From NCBI GenBank assembly GCA_026261815.1, contig JAMPIT010000417.1, positions 653,501-717,500 of the forward strand: a DNA stretch of 64,000 bases. Direction: 5' to 3'. The notes under the pieces were generated by a model that saw only the letters and a program-made list of their open reading frames with translations, was not told where the DNA came from and did no database searches. The position numbers were made by a program, and so were the translations under genes. This DNA comes from Monarcha castaneiventris obscurior. Taxonomy: Eukaryota > Chordata > Aves > Passeriformes > Monarchidae. Positions 52,001-63,285 of this stretch are shown here, piece by piece. Numbering within the stretch: position 1 is the stretch's first letter; the number at the start of each line of letters is the position of its first letter.

Positions 52001-54443
52001 CCTAAGACATGGTTATCAGGAAATAAGATTAAAAAGCTCATCCATTTTATATATATATCTCACACACTCACATATCTTTAAAATAAATGAGGTAATAGAG
52101 CTCTGTCAACAACAATGCTTTCGAGTTTTACTTTCTGTAAACAATATTCCCTCTGAAAAATATTTAACTGAAAGTTGGGGAATGGGAATCGTTCCCAGAT
52201 ATTACACAGGAATATTCCTGCTGAGAGCAAAGATGGTGCCTAGTTACATAAATGTACTGCATGACTAAATTATTATTTTGGGGAGGAGATCATAGAATCA
52301 TAGAATAGTTTGGGTTGGAAGGGGACCTTGAGAGAATCATCATTTGTTCTTGAGTAAATCCAGGAAAATTGCAGTTTTGAAGGTTATTTGTTAAAATTTA
52401 TGCTAATATATGATTTCCAGTGGTCCCTAAGAATGTACTGGGTACTTTTGTGAGTAAGCCAAACAAATAATTTCTTCCCTGAGGAGTTATTTATTTAATT
52501 CACTATTAAATTGTATCTATTGTAAAAAAAGAAAAAAACCAAACCAAAACTAAACAAAGAAAAGCCCTTAGACTTAACTTCAATGAGATAAAATAGTTCA
52601 CAACAGCCTAAGTCACAGCAGGATGTGTAACTGAGTCCTGAACCAAGTGCCAAGTGGGTAGAAGTCACTGGGAGCAGTGATTTTCATCTGCAATACCATG
52701 CTCTGACTCATTTAATGCAGCCTCATGAGGAAGGATTGCCAAAAGATTTATTTCACTGATAATAATTCTGTCTCTTTTAGCACCTTGTAGATAATCTTCA
52801 CTGAAAACACAGGACTTCTTTCCAAGGTGGAAGAAAACCAAAACAAATGGGCAGGAATTACAGTGTCAAATCTGTTCTGTAGCCAAAGAAAGGAATTGAA
52901 AAAGGAATCTGGGGAACAAGTTATCTTATTCTTAAACCTAGCCTGCTGAAATGTGATGTGGAAGAACGTGTTTTGTTGACTTTAGAGGTTATCTGTGGGA
53001 GTAGATCAAGTACAGACACCTATGCTAAAATTAGATGCCATGAGCTTCATCATGATTCACCATGCAGATCCCTTCCCCATGGACAGTCTGGCACTCCATC
53101 TATTACTAGATACTTTTAAAAAACTGTCTTCTTGGTATTGCATTGAAACAAATATTTAAGAGGGACTTTGGAAGAAATTAAAAGAGGTGAAATTTTATAG
53201 GATGTTTTTTCCAAGTATGAGTGGTTGAATGGAGATTCCTGTTTGAAACAGTGCTTCCTTGGGTGATGATATTGGCACCAGTAATGGACAAAAAGTGGGA
53301 GTTGGCTCTTTGTTTGTGAGAATAGAATAGAATAGAATAGAATAGAATAGAATAGAATAGAATAGAATAGAATAGAATAGAATAAAGTTGTAAAGAGCCA
53401 GGCAAGCAAAGCTAAATATTTTTTAAAATAAGAAAGGATCAAATGGAGGAATACACAGAATGAGTTGTTGAAAGACTAGAAAAATAATATTTTGAGACAT
53501 ATGCCTGAATTAGGGTATTACTTTCAAAGACAGAGAATAACCTTTTTCTGCTCTCTAAAGAAAGATATTTCAACAAAACTGAGGCAAAAGTATGAGGTAT
53601 GAATTTTAAGATGTTCATGAAAACTATAGACAAGGAAGACAACCTCAGACAGAGCAAAAAAAATTAGAAACAGAGGAAGGTAGCTGTCTGATGGAAACTT
53701 GGAAAAGCAGAGGTGAACCAGAAAAAAAAAAGTAGTCACAGAAACCAGGAAGGAAAATATTTCAGCAAAGAGGAAACCAGACAGCAGTGTTAGAAGAGAC
53801 TGGCAGGTAAAGAACGATGAGGGTGGAGCTTTGCTAAGAGAAAGTTATTGCAAAAACACAGTTTTACTGTAGTGCAGAGGGCAGAAGAGTGATTTAAAAA
53901 GATTCTTGAATTAAAATTAGTACAGAATATCTGCTGACAAACATGGCACGTACAAATCTTGGTGAGCTCAGAGGTGGGAGGGGAAGGAATACAGTAACAA
54001 GTGAGTGAGGTGGCAGGGTTGAGATGGAAATAACCAAGTCACTGTGCCAAAGAGACTGAAAACAGAAATAAATATGTGAGAGAAGTTATGATGATGGAGA
54101 TCAAGGGACTGAATGGACAGGAGACAGGTAAAAAGAGCTAAAAATAGACGAGAAACTTCTGTATTAGGACAAGAAAGTTTGCAGGAGAGGAATGGGAATA
54201 GAAATAAATAGTCTGGGCTGGTGGAGGAAGATCACAATTTAATCAGTTTTCCTTAAAACCGCAGTACTAGGCTAAAATCACATTTTCTCCCCATTTTTGT
54301 TGGCAAATACTAGTTCATTTATACACTTACATGAAGATTCTTCAGGTTCTTGAAATCTCCTTCTTTAATTTCAGTGATTTTGTTGTTCTGTAAGTCCAAC
54401 AGGGTTGTGTCTGGGGGAAGGTCTTTTGGCACCTTTTCCAGAC
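36853..54443 (-). CDS. DCN: Decorin, 5'-partial coding sequence (six exons)
   Basis: The CDS is join(54443-54331, 44692-44479, 44290-44177, 42978-42885, 38269-38131, 37047-36853) on the minus strand: 869 nt, 288 codons plus stop after a split Gly. Decorin is a secreted class I SLRP that binds type I collagen and TGF-beta and regulates fibril growth. Each join keeps the frame and reads through the LRR domain ([20 protein letters not shown] onward, [23 protein letters not shown]) to the C-terminal ear repeat with the cysteine pair (DFCPLG, RCIHERS), ending QIGNYK. N-glycosylation sites are seen at NIT and NGS; the third decorin site is absent. The exon with the signal peptide, propeptide, Ser-Gly attachment site and CX3CXCX6C cluster is missing: no ORF in 54444-64000 resembles it, so it should lie beyond the window. 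Confidence 0.97.
37048..38130 (-). other. DCN: DCN intron 7
   Basis: 1,083 bp between GTAAAG and TTTCCAG. AT-rich, with no gene or repeat recognised. Confidence 0.93.
38131..38269 (-). CDS. DCN: DCN coding exon 7
   Basis: 139 nt. The acceptor ACTTTTTCAG precedes ACTGGGTCTC. It completes Lys and encodes [18 protein letters not shown]... to GLGEHKYIQ, ending CAG before GTAAAG. It contains the NGS N-glycosylation site. The acceptor lies against an A/C-rich (T/G-rich on minus) low-complexity tract that serves as the polypyrimidine tract. Confidence 0.95.
38271..38331 (+). repeat. A/C-rich low-complexity tract beside DCN exon 7
   Basis: A runs with AAAAC and AAACC units. On the coding strand this is a T/G-rich stretch leading into the exon 7 acceptor. 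Confidence 0.88.
39024..39117. repeat. Nested inverted repeats in DCN intron 6
   Basis: Outer 13-bp arms aattacaatactc (39024-39036) and gagtattgtaatt (39089-39101) are perfect complements. A second left arm acaatactcc (39061-39070) pairs with ggagtattgt (39088-39097). A third pair is agaaatca (39050-39057) with tgatttct (39110-39117). It may be a decayed inverted-repeat transposon or a structured conserved element. Confidence 0.75.
40438..40456 (+). repeat. (ATT)n triplet run
   Basis: About six ATT copies immediately before the CR1 fragment at 40462. Confidence 0.9.
40462..40715 (-). mobile_element. CR1 fragment in DCN intron 6
   Basis: It reads tagaatcataaaatcattaa then ggctggaaaatacctctaag, the reversed 3' end of a CR1 subfamily. 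It continues with ccactaaaccatgtcccc-like and ccctgggcagcctgttgaag text typical of reversed ORF2 C-terminus. Sense orientation relative to DCN. Confidence 0.9.
42885..42978 (-). CDS. DCN: DCN coding exon 6
   Basis: 94 nt. The acceptor TCTCTCTTTCAG precedes GCCTTCCTCC. It completes Gly, encodes [20 protein letters not shown]... to LTNLA, and ends AA before GTAAGA. It is too short for a long-ORF screen and was recognised by homology and phase. Confidence 0.95.
42979..44176 (-). other. DCN: DCN intron 5
   Basis: 1,198 bp between GTAAGA and TTTCAG. It contains a 10-bp perfect stem with a four-base loop at 43740-43763. Otherwise featureless. Confidence 0.93.
44177..44290 (-). CDS. DCN: DCN coding exon 5
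   Basis: 114 nt. The acceptor TTTTGTTGGCAG precedes AACTAGGAACC. It completes Glu and encodes [10 protein letters not shown]... to [10 protein letters not shown] plus one base before GTAAGA. It includes [11 protein letters not shown], the region reported in the decorin literature as collagen-binding, and one conserved N-glycosylation site (NIT). Only 188 bp of intron separates it from exon 4. Confidence 0.96.
44479..44692 (-). CDS. DCN: DCN coding exon 4
   Basis: 214 nt. The acceptor ATTACTCCACAG precedes GCACTGATCC. The exon encodes [20 protein letters not shown]... to NGLNQVIVL plus one base, and ends TTAG before GTATGA. It covers about three LRRs. Confidence 0.96.
49210..49285 (+). repeat. 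A-rich low-complexity tract
   Basis: Runs of A with ACAAA and AAACC units. Confidence 0.88.
50303..50388 (+). repeat. T/G-rich low-complexity tract
   Basis: T runs with GGTTT units, ending in a T9A9 junction. It is the complementary form of the AAACC tracts elsewhere. Confidence 0.88.
52289..52330 (-). mobile_element. Very short CR1 3'-end fragment
   Basis: About 42 bp: atcatagaatcatagaatag followed by tttgggttggaaggggacct. This is the diagnostic CR1 3' terminus with its short tail repeats, indicating extreme 5' truncation. Confidence 0.85.
52523..52562 (+). repeat. A-rich AAACC tract
   Basis: Contains aaaccaaaccaaaac. Simple repeat in DCN intron 3. Confidence 0.8.
53320..53384 (+). repeat. 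(GAATA)13 pentanucleotide microsatellite
   Basis: Thirteen uninterrupted copies of GAATA (65 bp) in DCN intron 3. The overlapping minus-strand open frames (FYSIL repeats) are an artefact of the array. Confidence 0.98.
54331..54443 (-). CDS. DCN: DCN coding exon 3
   Basis: 113 nt. The acceptor CTGTTGCCAG precedes GTCTGGAAAAGG. The exon completes a split Gly codon and then encodes [11 protein letters not shown]... to NLKNLH. It ends CTTCAT before GTAAGT. It holds the start of the first LRRs. The upstream exon must end in phase 1 (one base of a Gly codon). Confidence 0.95.
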
Positions 54444-55639
54444 CTGGCAACAGTGAAAAGAACAATTGACTTTGAAAGAAACTTTAAATAAGGGACAGTG
54501 CCTTTCTTAGTAGCATTTTCCTTTCAGTAAACACCATTTCTAGAACTAATTTCCTGAAGCAGCTTACGAAGACTTATTTGAAAGTGTTTCTGTCTCCAGC
54601 CAGTCAGAGAGTTTTATTTTGCTGAGTTGGACCAACATTTATTTATTCACATTGCCATTATGCTTTTTCTGAGAATATACCTGAGTTATAGCTTAAAGCA
54701 AAGGATTTAGTTTGGGAAAATGGTTTCTAACATGCTTTTTTCCACTGAATTGTGTGAATAAAATTTCTTTTGGAAAGAGATATGGCATTTTTTATTTTCA
54801 CTGGGTGTTAGCTTTTGTGGACAGAAAACATTCCCTGCTTTTAAAATGTACCAGGCTTTTTGAAAGAAGTACAATAGTTAATTATAATAATTTCCAGAAA
54901 AAATGCTGTTTGTTTGACAGTAACTGAATAAATTTCAGTAAAGTCCACCTTAAAAAATAAAACCAAACCTCCAGTCCACCTCCCCCCTTTTCTTTGAACT
55001 GAAACTATGTCCAAGTTTTCTGGAGAACAAATCTCTTGGTTTCACTACAACTGCCAAAAGAACATCAGACAGTTTAAATTAAAGACTCTCTTTGGGACTA
55101 TTTTCTGAATAGCTGATATGTAAGTCTGATGAAGTCATGGAAATGAAATTATTTAGTGTTAAATAACACTTGCTTTACCCAGCTTTCCTTTCATACTGTG
55201 ACTTGGAATAAAGCAAATTTTTATAGTCATTCTGATTTACCACGAAATTAAAATGTTCTTTCCTAACTAGCCTTTTTTTTTTTTTTTTAAACAGAATGTG
55301 AAATGCTAAATGAGTAGTTGGTAGGAAAAAATTTCTAGACTCTAATAAAGTCTCTATAAGGGCATGTAACAGAAGTGGACTTCTCTGGGTAAAACTGGTT
55401 TTTTACCAGTAAATGTTTTAACTAGGATTCCTGAAGCTGTACTTGAACTCTTCTCGGAAAGATCCCTCTGAAGATATTTCCACTCTTTCCCCAGAATGAT
55501 GGTGGACTGCATGACTCTTCTCAGAGGGAAAAATTTACACATATATATGTTATCTTTTAAGATCTATACATTTAAATCCCAAGCATGGCATTGTAAACAC
55601 AGTGAGATATGCTTCCCAGAGATAAGATATGCTTTGCCC

Positions 55640-55785
55640 ACGATGGCTGTAGGGACTCCATCCTTGGAGATTCTCCAAAGTTGTCTGGATACAGCCTTAA
55701 GCAACCCCCTAAGCAGGGGAGTGGCCTAGGTGGTCTCAAGAGTTGATGCCCAAATTCAACCATTCTGTGATTCTGTGATACTTAA
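55640..55785 (+). mobile_element. CR1 3'-end fragment
   Basis: Plus-strand text ttggagattctccaaagttg, gtctggatacagccttaagc and the terminal caaccattctgtgattctgt correspond to the CR1 3' end in sense orientation. It is antisense to DCN. Confidence 0.88.
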
Positions 55786-58700
55786 TGATCATCAAAAATG
55801 AGTTTTCACAAACAGAATGTAGGTTTCTCTGTCAAAATCCTATGTATAGAAAAACTTCTATTTCAATCCTTTCTTAGAATATATATGTGTATATGTAAAG
55901 TAAAAGTATGGTAAGATAAAAAATTAAAATATTTGGATCACATTTTTATTAAAACTGAGTTCAATAAAAATTCACTTGTCTGAGTTTTAATTACACCAGA
56001 ATTCAAAAGGTTTAAAAAGCAGAATCACGCAGCCTGGAATGAATTAGTAAAAGCTTCATAAACTGACAGCAGCCAAAACTCACATATCCTGTTTACCTTA
56101 CTGATATTCAGCGCACAAATATTTGATACAGATTAAGATTCTTCATATTACTAAAATAAGTTTTCCTCATTTAGGCATGGGCTTTGTTTTTACTTCAGAA
56201 GTTGCAAAACCCTCATTACTTTCACAAGTGTAGTACTAGAGTTCCAAATATATAAGAATGTGATACTGTATAATTTGTATGTTGGTTGTCTTTGGACAGC
56301 TTCTGTCTTCTGTGAACAGGACTGATGTCAGCAACTAAAATACTTTCCCAAAAAACACTGCTTTTTCAAGACCATAATTTTGTTATAACTTCCTACAGTC
56401 TAGCAACTCCTATAGCATTCTTCACATATAAATAAAAAAATCCAAGGGTTTAATTACTTATATTCAAAATAATATTAGTATGTTCTGGTTGCCAGTACGC
56501 TTGTAGTAGTAGACTTTACCTCTAAAAAGTGTTATGGCAGACAATAGGGTGCAAGAGACATACAGTCATACTTTATGTGATGCCCTTAGAATATACTTCA
56601 TAAGAGCACTTGGGGAACACTTGGATTGCCACTGAAGCATTAATTTGCCAGAGACTAAACTTCAAAATAAATTTCCAGCTGTACTTTTCAAGTTTCACAT
56701 TTCAGTTTCTAAAAGCTTAAGTGTTATCCATGAATATGGTAGAACTGTAATTTCTCAGAGAAATAAAGTTAAACTTCCAATGTTTCATATTATAAAGATA
56801 AGACAAATTTAATAATAAGAAATACATTTGTGAAAATGATTTGTAATATCATTTTCTTGACTTGTACTAGAAACTAGAAGGATGTACAATTCAATAATTA
56901 GCTCTGCATGCAGAGTATAAGTGCCATCACCTGAAGTGCTGAATTTATTACCTATCCCATGTATATTCTGTTATGCATTTCCTGAAGCTGTTTTTAAAAT
57001 GTTTTCAAAACCAGCTATAGGCATTATATTTCTCTTTTTTTTTTCTTGACTTGTGTGGGTTTTGAAGAACAAAATGTTGATGAGTACAGGGTGCAGACCA
57101 GCTGCTGAGGAGACCATCATCAGAAAGCAATTTAATACATCCTCCAGCTGGAAGCTAAATCATCTGGAGCTCTCCAGTGGAGGAAGGGTTTATAAATGGG
57201 TGAATCTGGACACTGACTTGCAAAATCAGCATCTAAATAATTCAAGACTAAACTGCATTTGAGGTGTAGACCAGAGCCACATCTACCTTGGCTTGTGCTT
57301 CAGATTGCAGTTCCAGGTGTCTGTATAAATTGATGTACCTCCAGACAGGTACATGTAGGAGGAGCATTGGTGTACTGCAGACTAATCCCTGTGCTGAAGG
57401 CTCCCAGCCTGGAGAGCAAAGCTTCAAACATTTCTGGTCAACAGTAACCAGTTCAGATGAGTGGGGGAGCCTGAACTGACATGACAGTGTGAAAGTTTAA
57501 ATCAAATGGAGAAAATTGTAATCCCACTGGAAGTTCAAATGGCTCCTGGGTTACAATTATCATATTCCAGAAAGACTTTTTGGTTCTTCTGTCTGGGAGA
57601 CAGAAGTTTAGAGGGAAATTGTGTAATTGTGTCCTTACTACTCATTTCTAAGAAACTCAAGTGATGCCTGTGTACTTGTGAAGCCATGTTGTACAGCGTG
57701 ATCACACATCCACCTACAAATGACTTCCAGTGAGATTTTTGTAATACCAACCAAAAGGACAACTATTGTTGGAAAATATCAATTGAGTCACCTCTCAATC
57801 ATTTTAACAAGAGTACACACAGATATTCCATCCCTTGGCTGTGATGTTTTTACACATTAAAACTTGCTTCTTAAAAAGACATATGAAACTGTCATAATAC
57901 AGTCTGAGTTTTTATGTGAATAATCAGTGCTATGCAGTTTGGTATTCAGTTCCCTGGAAATATTTCAGGCTTCTAGTTCTTAAGATTAACTTAAAACTGA
58001 TTAAAAATTTAGATTTTTCTGCCTCTCCCACTGTAAGTTAAGTTCAAAGTACATATATATTTATTTATTTTGGTTGACTAAAACTAAGTCAGTTATTACT
58101 TAAGTTAGTAAATAAATTTTTTAAAAACCAATTTATTCACAAATAACAAGAAATGGTATAGTTCCACACTTCTAAAATCCTTGTTTATGCTGAAATTAAG
58201 AGCTTAAAGATTCTGGAAATAGAAGAGATTTAATTAATCAGTTCATGTATCTTAGTCATAATACCCTTTTGATTTGCACTAAAATTTTTCTTTGGAAGAA
58301 ATCATGACTTCCTTATAGAAGCTGAACAGCCATCAGTTCCTGTAGCACAGCTCAGAACTGTATTATTCCTTATGAATTTTTACAAGCAGAAATTTCCTAC
58401 TGTTGTACATTATCAACCTGGAGCAAACAATTATTCTCACCAGTGTACATTTATGTGTGTAAAAGTGTATGCACATGAAAACCCATGAAATACAGAATAA
58501 GCCAGAGGACTACAACGTGGGAAGGGAAAAAACTATGTGAGTAAGCTTGAATATTTCCTTTTCTTGGGATGAGTTTTATTCATGACAGAAAACCTTCATG
58601 ACAGAAGTTTTCCTAATTTTTTGTACATTTACTTGATACACCACAGATTTTTGAAATAACAAACACCATCAAAATGTATTCAATAAAAGCCAGAATAATT

Positions 58701-61700
58701 TGATCGTTAACCAATTTCTTTCTCACACAAGAAAGGCTTGTACACAGTCACCTTTGGAGGGGAGATGTTACATGGACCAGGAATCCCTGTTTAGTGGGAG
58801 GTTGGAGAAAGTAACTTTGCAGAAATCAAGCTTGTCTCTGTGGGATCTCATCCTTGTGGGTTGTAGCCTTTTATTATAATTTCTTAAACAAATGGCAGTG
58901 TCTGGATGTTTAGCTATGATTGCCTCACCTCCTGGAGAGGACAGAAGGCTGATGGGTCTGGAGATTTTATGAGACCAGAAATTAGGCAGAGAAGAGCCAA
59001 GACTGGTATAATTAATCCTTTATCTGGTCCCTGAGGGAGAATCAATCAGTGGCTAGCCATGTCCTGTGCAGCACTGCACCAGCCCAACTAGCACATGCTG
59101 CTGTTAGCCAGCCAAACAGGTGTAGGAGATGTAGCAAGAATTTGGGAATAGTGTGAGGATGTTATGGGTTTGGGTACACACAGCAGGCTTTATTATTTCT
59201 GCAGCCGAGGGAATAACCTACTCAGCTGCAGGAGCTGTGATCAAGTGGCCATGGAATCATTTAACCCACAAAGGAGAAGGGTGAATTTTAAACCCTCGTT
59301 GCTGTGCAGAAGTTTCAGTCCACTGCTCCAGCTTCTCGGCTGTGAGAGCCACAAGTAAGTCTGCATCTTGGCATGGAGCCACATTTCTGCTGAAACCATA
59401 CGACTGTTCAGAAAAGGAATGCAAGATTTATGGGGCCAGCGAGGGAGACTAAGCAAATGGAAGTCTCAGTCTGTAGCCCAGAGATGAGGATGCTTTCCTG
59501 AGGATTGCATCTTTGCCATACTGAGACCACAAAGTCAAAATAACAGATATGTGAACAGCGAAAATTATAAACAATTTTTACAATACAACAGAGCTGGTGG
59601 TTTGATTTTTTTAGTGTGCTTGGGGTACTTTGGGAGATTTTTCCTCCACCTATCCATTTTACAAGCAGCAGCGATGAGGTTTATTCCCCTGAATAAACCT
59701 TTGCTTTCCCAGCTGGAGAGCATGGAGCAAAAGGCAGAGAGAAATCTGAATGCTGTAGCTCAGATATATGTGTTATTACATTGCAACACTTAGGATTATT
59801 ATCACAGGGGCCATAAAATGGGGCTCGTTTAGAAACTCTCTCAGTTTCCGCAAACAGCTGCTGCCAGCTGAGGAATTTGGACTGAGCTCCATGTAATTCC
59901 CAGCCGTGATCATCAGTGGCTGCACTCCCAGTGGAGGCAGCCTCTCCAGCAGCTGCCAGGGCTGCCTCTGCACACTGCTGTGTGCTCTTCTTGCTCCAAG
60001 CCCAGCTCTGCTGCATCCCACTGATGGGCAGCCATCCTCCCCAGGGGGAATGACCTTAGCAATGCCCTGAGTGGACTCTGGGGCAGATGAGGCGAAAGGC
60101 AAGATTACAGGGTCAGGATACTTAGTCACGGAAAAATAACTGGATCCAAGTACTGCTTTCTGGAAGGATGGCAAGGAACTGCTTTGAGTGCTTTGACTTA
60201 GAAAAGTTTACTGATACTTTCCCAGGCTGTGTGCTACAGTATTTTCTGGAAATTTGTTCTCTATTGTGTGGGGTTTGCAAATAGGAGTAATTTCATTATT
60301 TGCATCCTTAAAATAAGAAACAATTGTCTTTTTCTACAGAGAAGTATCCATAGCCTCCTTCCCTCTCCCACTTTCAAATTAAAAGTTCGTTCTCCACCTT
60401 CACCTCTCTTGCTATAAAATCAGCAGTAATATTTTTTTTTCTAACAGATATGAAAAAGCCTTATGGAATGCACAAGACTCCTAAAATATATATCCTTAAA
60501 GGTGATTCACAACCATTTTTTAGACCTTTTTCCTGTTCTGCATTCTGCAAGACTCATAAGATCCATTTTGGACTTATTTTTACCACAGATTATTGTTTTT
60601 GTATATGTCTGAGCCTTCTCATAGGAAAGAACAAGAAAACAAACTCCATTCCCTGCTGAGGTGGCCACTCACAAGGGTAGACCTGTTTTTTTTCCCCCCC
60701 CAAACATTTATAGCGTTGCTTCCCAGAACAGAATGAGGAACACAGAAAAATAGAAACATATGCACACACGTGATCAAATGCATAATTCTCCATTTTGATA
60801 GTACTAATAATTTTAAAAGCCTTAGCAAAGGTACAAAAGTGAATGCATTGCTTTAACCGCTCTTTTCCACTTCCACCCACTCTGTGTAGTGAACACGTAT
60901 TTCAAAGTATAATGGATATTGCAAACCACAGCTGTTATGAATTATTTTTCACTGCTAGTCACATTTTTGGTACAGATAGCATTAGTCTCCTGGCTCCAAA
61001 AGTTAATACCAAGAGTAATGATATACTTTTGAAGCTAAAATTCAAGCAACTTCTAATTCTGACTTTTAACTACAGTGATCTCAAAGGTACGTGCCTTCTC
61101 AAGAGCACTAGCATTTTAGATAGGCAGAAAGATATTCTGAAATAATTTTTAGACTTCAGGGTTTAAGACATTAAGTGAAATAAAAATCAAGTGTTATGAG
61201 TTTTCTAGTTAACTCGTAGAATCATCAGCTTTACATTTCCCATGGCTGCAGACATTAAACATCCCATCAGAGAACAGCAACTGACCTGTGTGATTCATGC
61301 AATCTGCCAGCACCATGTGCACAACGGCTTTACTTAAAGTGGATGCAATGCAGATGTACCATCCACCAGTACTCACGCAGTTAAGGTGAAACATTTATTT
61401 CTTCACTAGTCATAAGCGAGCATTTCAGTGACTCAGAAAAGTGAGCATTATCTAACAAATTATGTTTTGAATGACCCTTTGGAGTAATGTAATTTGATGT
61501 TTACCTGTGTTGCTGTTTAAGTTAGCAACAGGCAACAGATGACAATTTGAGGATAGTTCCCTCAATTTTTTCATTGGGATTTACCAGAATTAGCTCTAAC
61601 ATAATGTAAGAAAGAGTCATTTGGGGGAGGTCTTCTCTGGTTTCAAGTAAATTTACCCCTTCCTGTTCTGACCACATGGTCATTACACAGCCCTAGTTTA

Positions 61701-62710
61701 TAACATGGGGGCAGAGATATGTTCCTGGTTATTTCAGGTACTTCTAAACATAACACAGCCATTTTTCACAAATGTTGCAGAATTGTTGTCAACCTACTCT
61801 CATGCAAGCAAACAATGGAAGAAGCTGCTGTAATCATGTCTGGACACAGTGAATAACAATTAAACAAATTTTGGAAGAGAATTTCCTGACTGAATCAGGA
61901 AGTCTGCAGACCTGCTAGTTCCCTCTTTCTACTACAAGATGTTATGTATACCCCTGTAACTCTTAGACATTTGTTTTGTAAATTCTTTTATTTTGTCAGC
62001 CATTTAGTGATAGAGCTTCCCCAGGCCTTCTATAACTGCAACAGTCACCTCCAGCCCAGAAGATGTAAAGTCTCTGCCATAGAGTGAAAAAATAAAGAAG
62101 AGAAAGCAAATTTTTTCTCCTAATCCTGAAAACATTAAGATTTTGATTCAATTCTTTGCCTTTGTTTCTATATTTCTTAGGTAGAGATACTCAGCAATGA
62201 GTTTGATTATTGCACCACCACAGACACTTTTCTTCCATGTCACCCTTAAATATGAATTCATTGAGAACCTCTTTAATTTCTGAGGCCCAATCTGGAGCAC
62301 TAGAAGGGAAAACATGTACTCCAGCGCAGAAACTGAAATCATTCTAGGCTTCCACGTTTTAGATGACAGAGGAATTGCAAGCAGAAACTGGTTCTGGGAT
62401 GCCTTATTGCACATTTCTGTTGTGCTAATGTATTACAGGACCAGACTGTAGCCCCATTTACACTTGCACATGTTTTAAAAGCTGCAACATTTCTATAAAT
62501 AACCTGTCCATTTGGGTTTTTTGCCATTAAGTCCTTAAAGTTGCCATCAGGTGAGCAGAAATTGTTTCTTGGTTCACTGTTTTTTTTTAAAATGTAATTA
62601 TTGCATTCCTTATTGTAATTAAAACTATAAGCATCCTCTCCTTAATATATTTTTGTAGAAACTAAAACCACTCCAAGGCGGTCCCAGGAAGCAAACACAA
62701 AGATGGTATG

Positions 62711-62746
62711 GGATGCTCCCCTGGATGCCCCCCTGGATGCCCCCTC
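62711..62746 (+). repeat. 12-bp tandem triplicate (minisatellite seed)
   Basis: Three adjacent copies: ggatgctcccct, ggatgcccccct and ggatgccccctc. Confidence 0.93.
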
Positions 62747-62900
62747 ATATGAGTATGCATGCAGAGACTACAAAAATTCTTTAAATACTGCTTTTCACAT
62801 TTTTCATGGTCCTTTGTCTTGAGGTCCCTGTGTGTCTGTGTTTATTTTTTCCACCTCTATCCTTTCAGTGAAGCCAATGAGCAAGTTCTACTCTTTTGTT

Positions 62901-63285
62901 CAGCCTGGAGAAGAGGGGACTGAGGGCAGACCTCATTGCAATTTCCAGCTTCCTGGGGAAAGGAACAGGAGGGACAGGCACTGATATCTTCTCTGTGGTG
63001 ACCAGTGACAGGACTCAGGGAATGGCCTGAAGCTGTCCCAGAGGAGGTTTAGGTTGGATATTACAAAAAAATTCTTCACCCGGAGGGTGGTTGGGCACTG
63101 GAACAGCTCCCCAGGGAAGTGGTCACTGCACCAGCCTGACAGAGTTCAAGAATAACTTGGCAACATTCTCAGGTGCATGTTGTGAATCTTGGGGCCATCG
63201 TGTGCAGAGCCAGGAGCTGGACTTAGATGATCCTGATGAGTCCCTTCCAACTCAGAATATTCTGATCCTGTGAGCCTGTGATTAT
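62901..63285 (+). mobile_element. CR1 fragment, 5'-truncated
   Basis: The plus strand reads cagcctggagaagaggggac, then gagggtggttgggcactgga and the gatgagtcccttccaactca terminus. In frame it gives RRLRADLIAISSFL-like and [13 protein letters not shown] CR1 ORF2 C-terminal text with stops. Antisense to DCN. Confidence 0.9.

Larger units (their letters stand above)
44693..54330 (-). other. DCN: DCN intron 3
   Basis: 9,638 bp, the largest complete intron here. It holds homopolymer and AAACC-type low-complexity tracts (around 47461, 49210, 50303, 52523), a 3'-end CR1 scrap at 52289-52330 and the GAATA array at 53320-53384. The stretch 53640-54200 is purine-rich on +. No exon is seen. Confidence 0.92.

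Noticed and set aside
53116..53442. Minus-strand ORFs of 108 and 75 codons
   Set aside because: They owe their length to the GAATA array, which lacks stops in several frames (FYSIL repeats).
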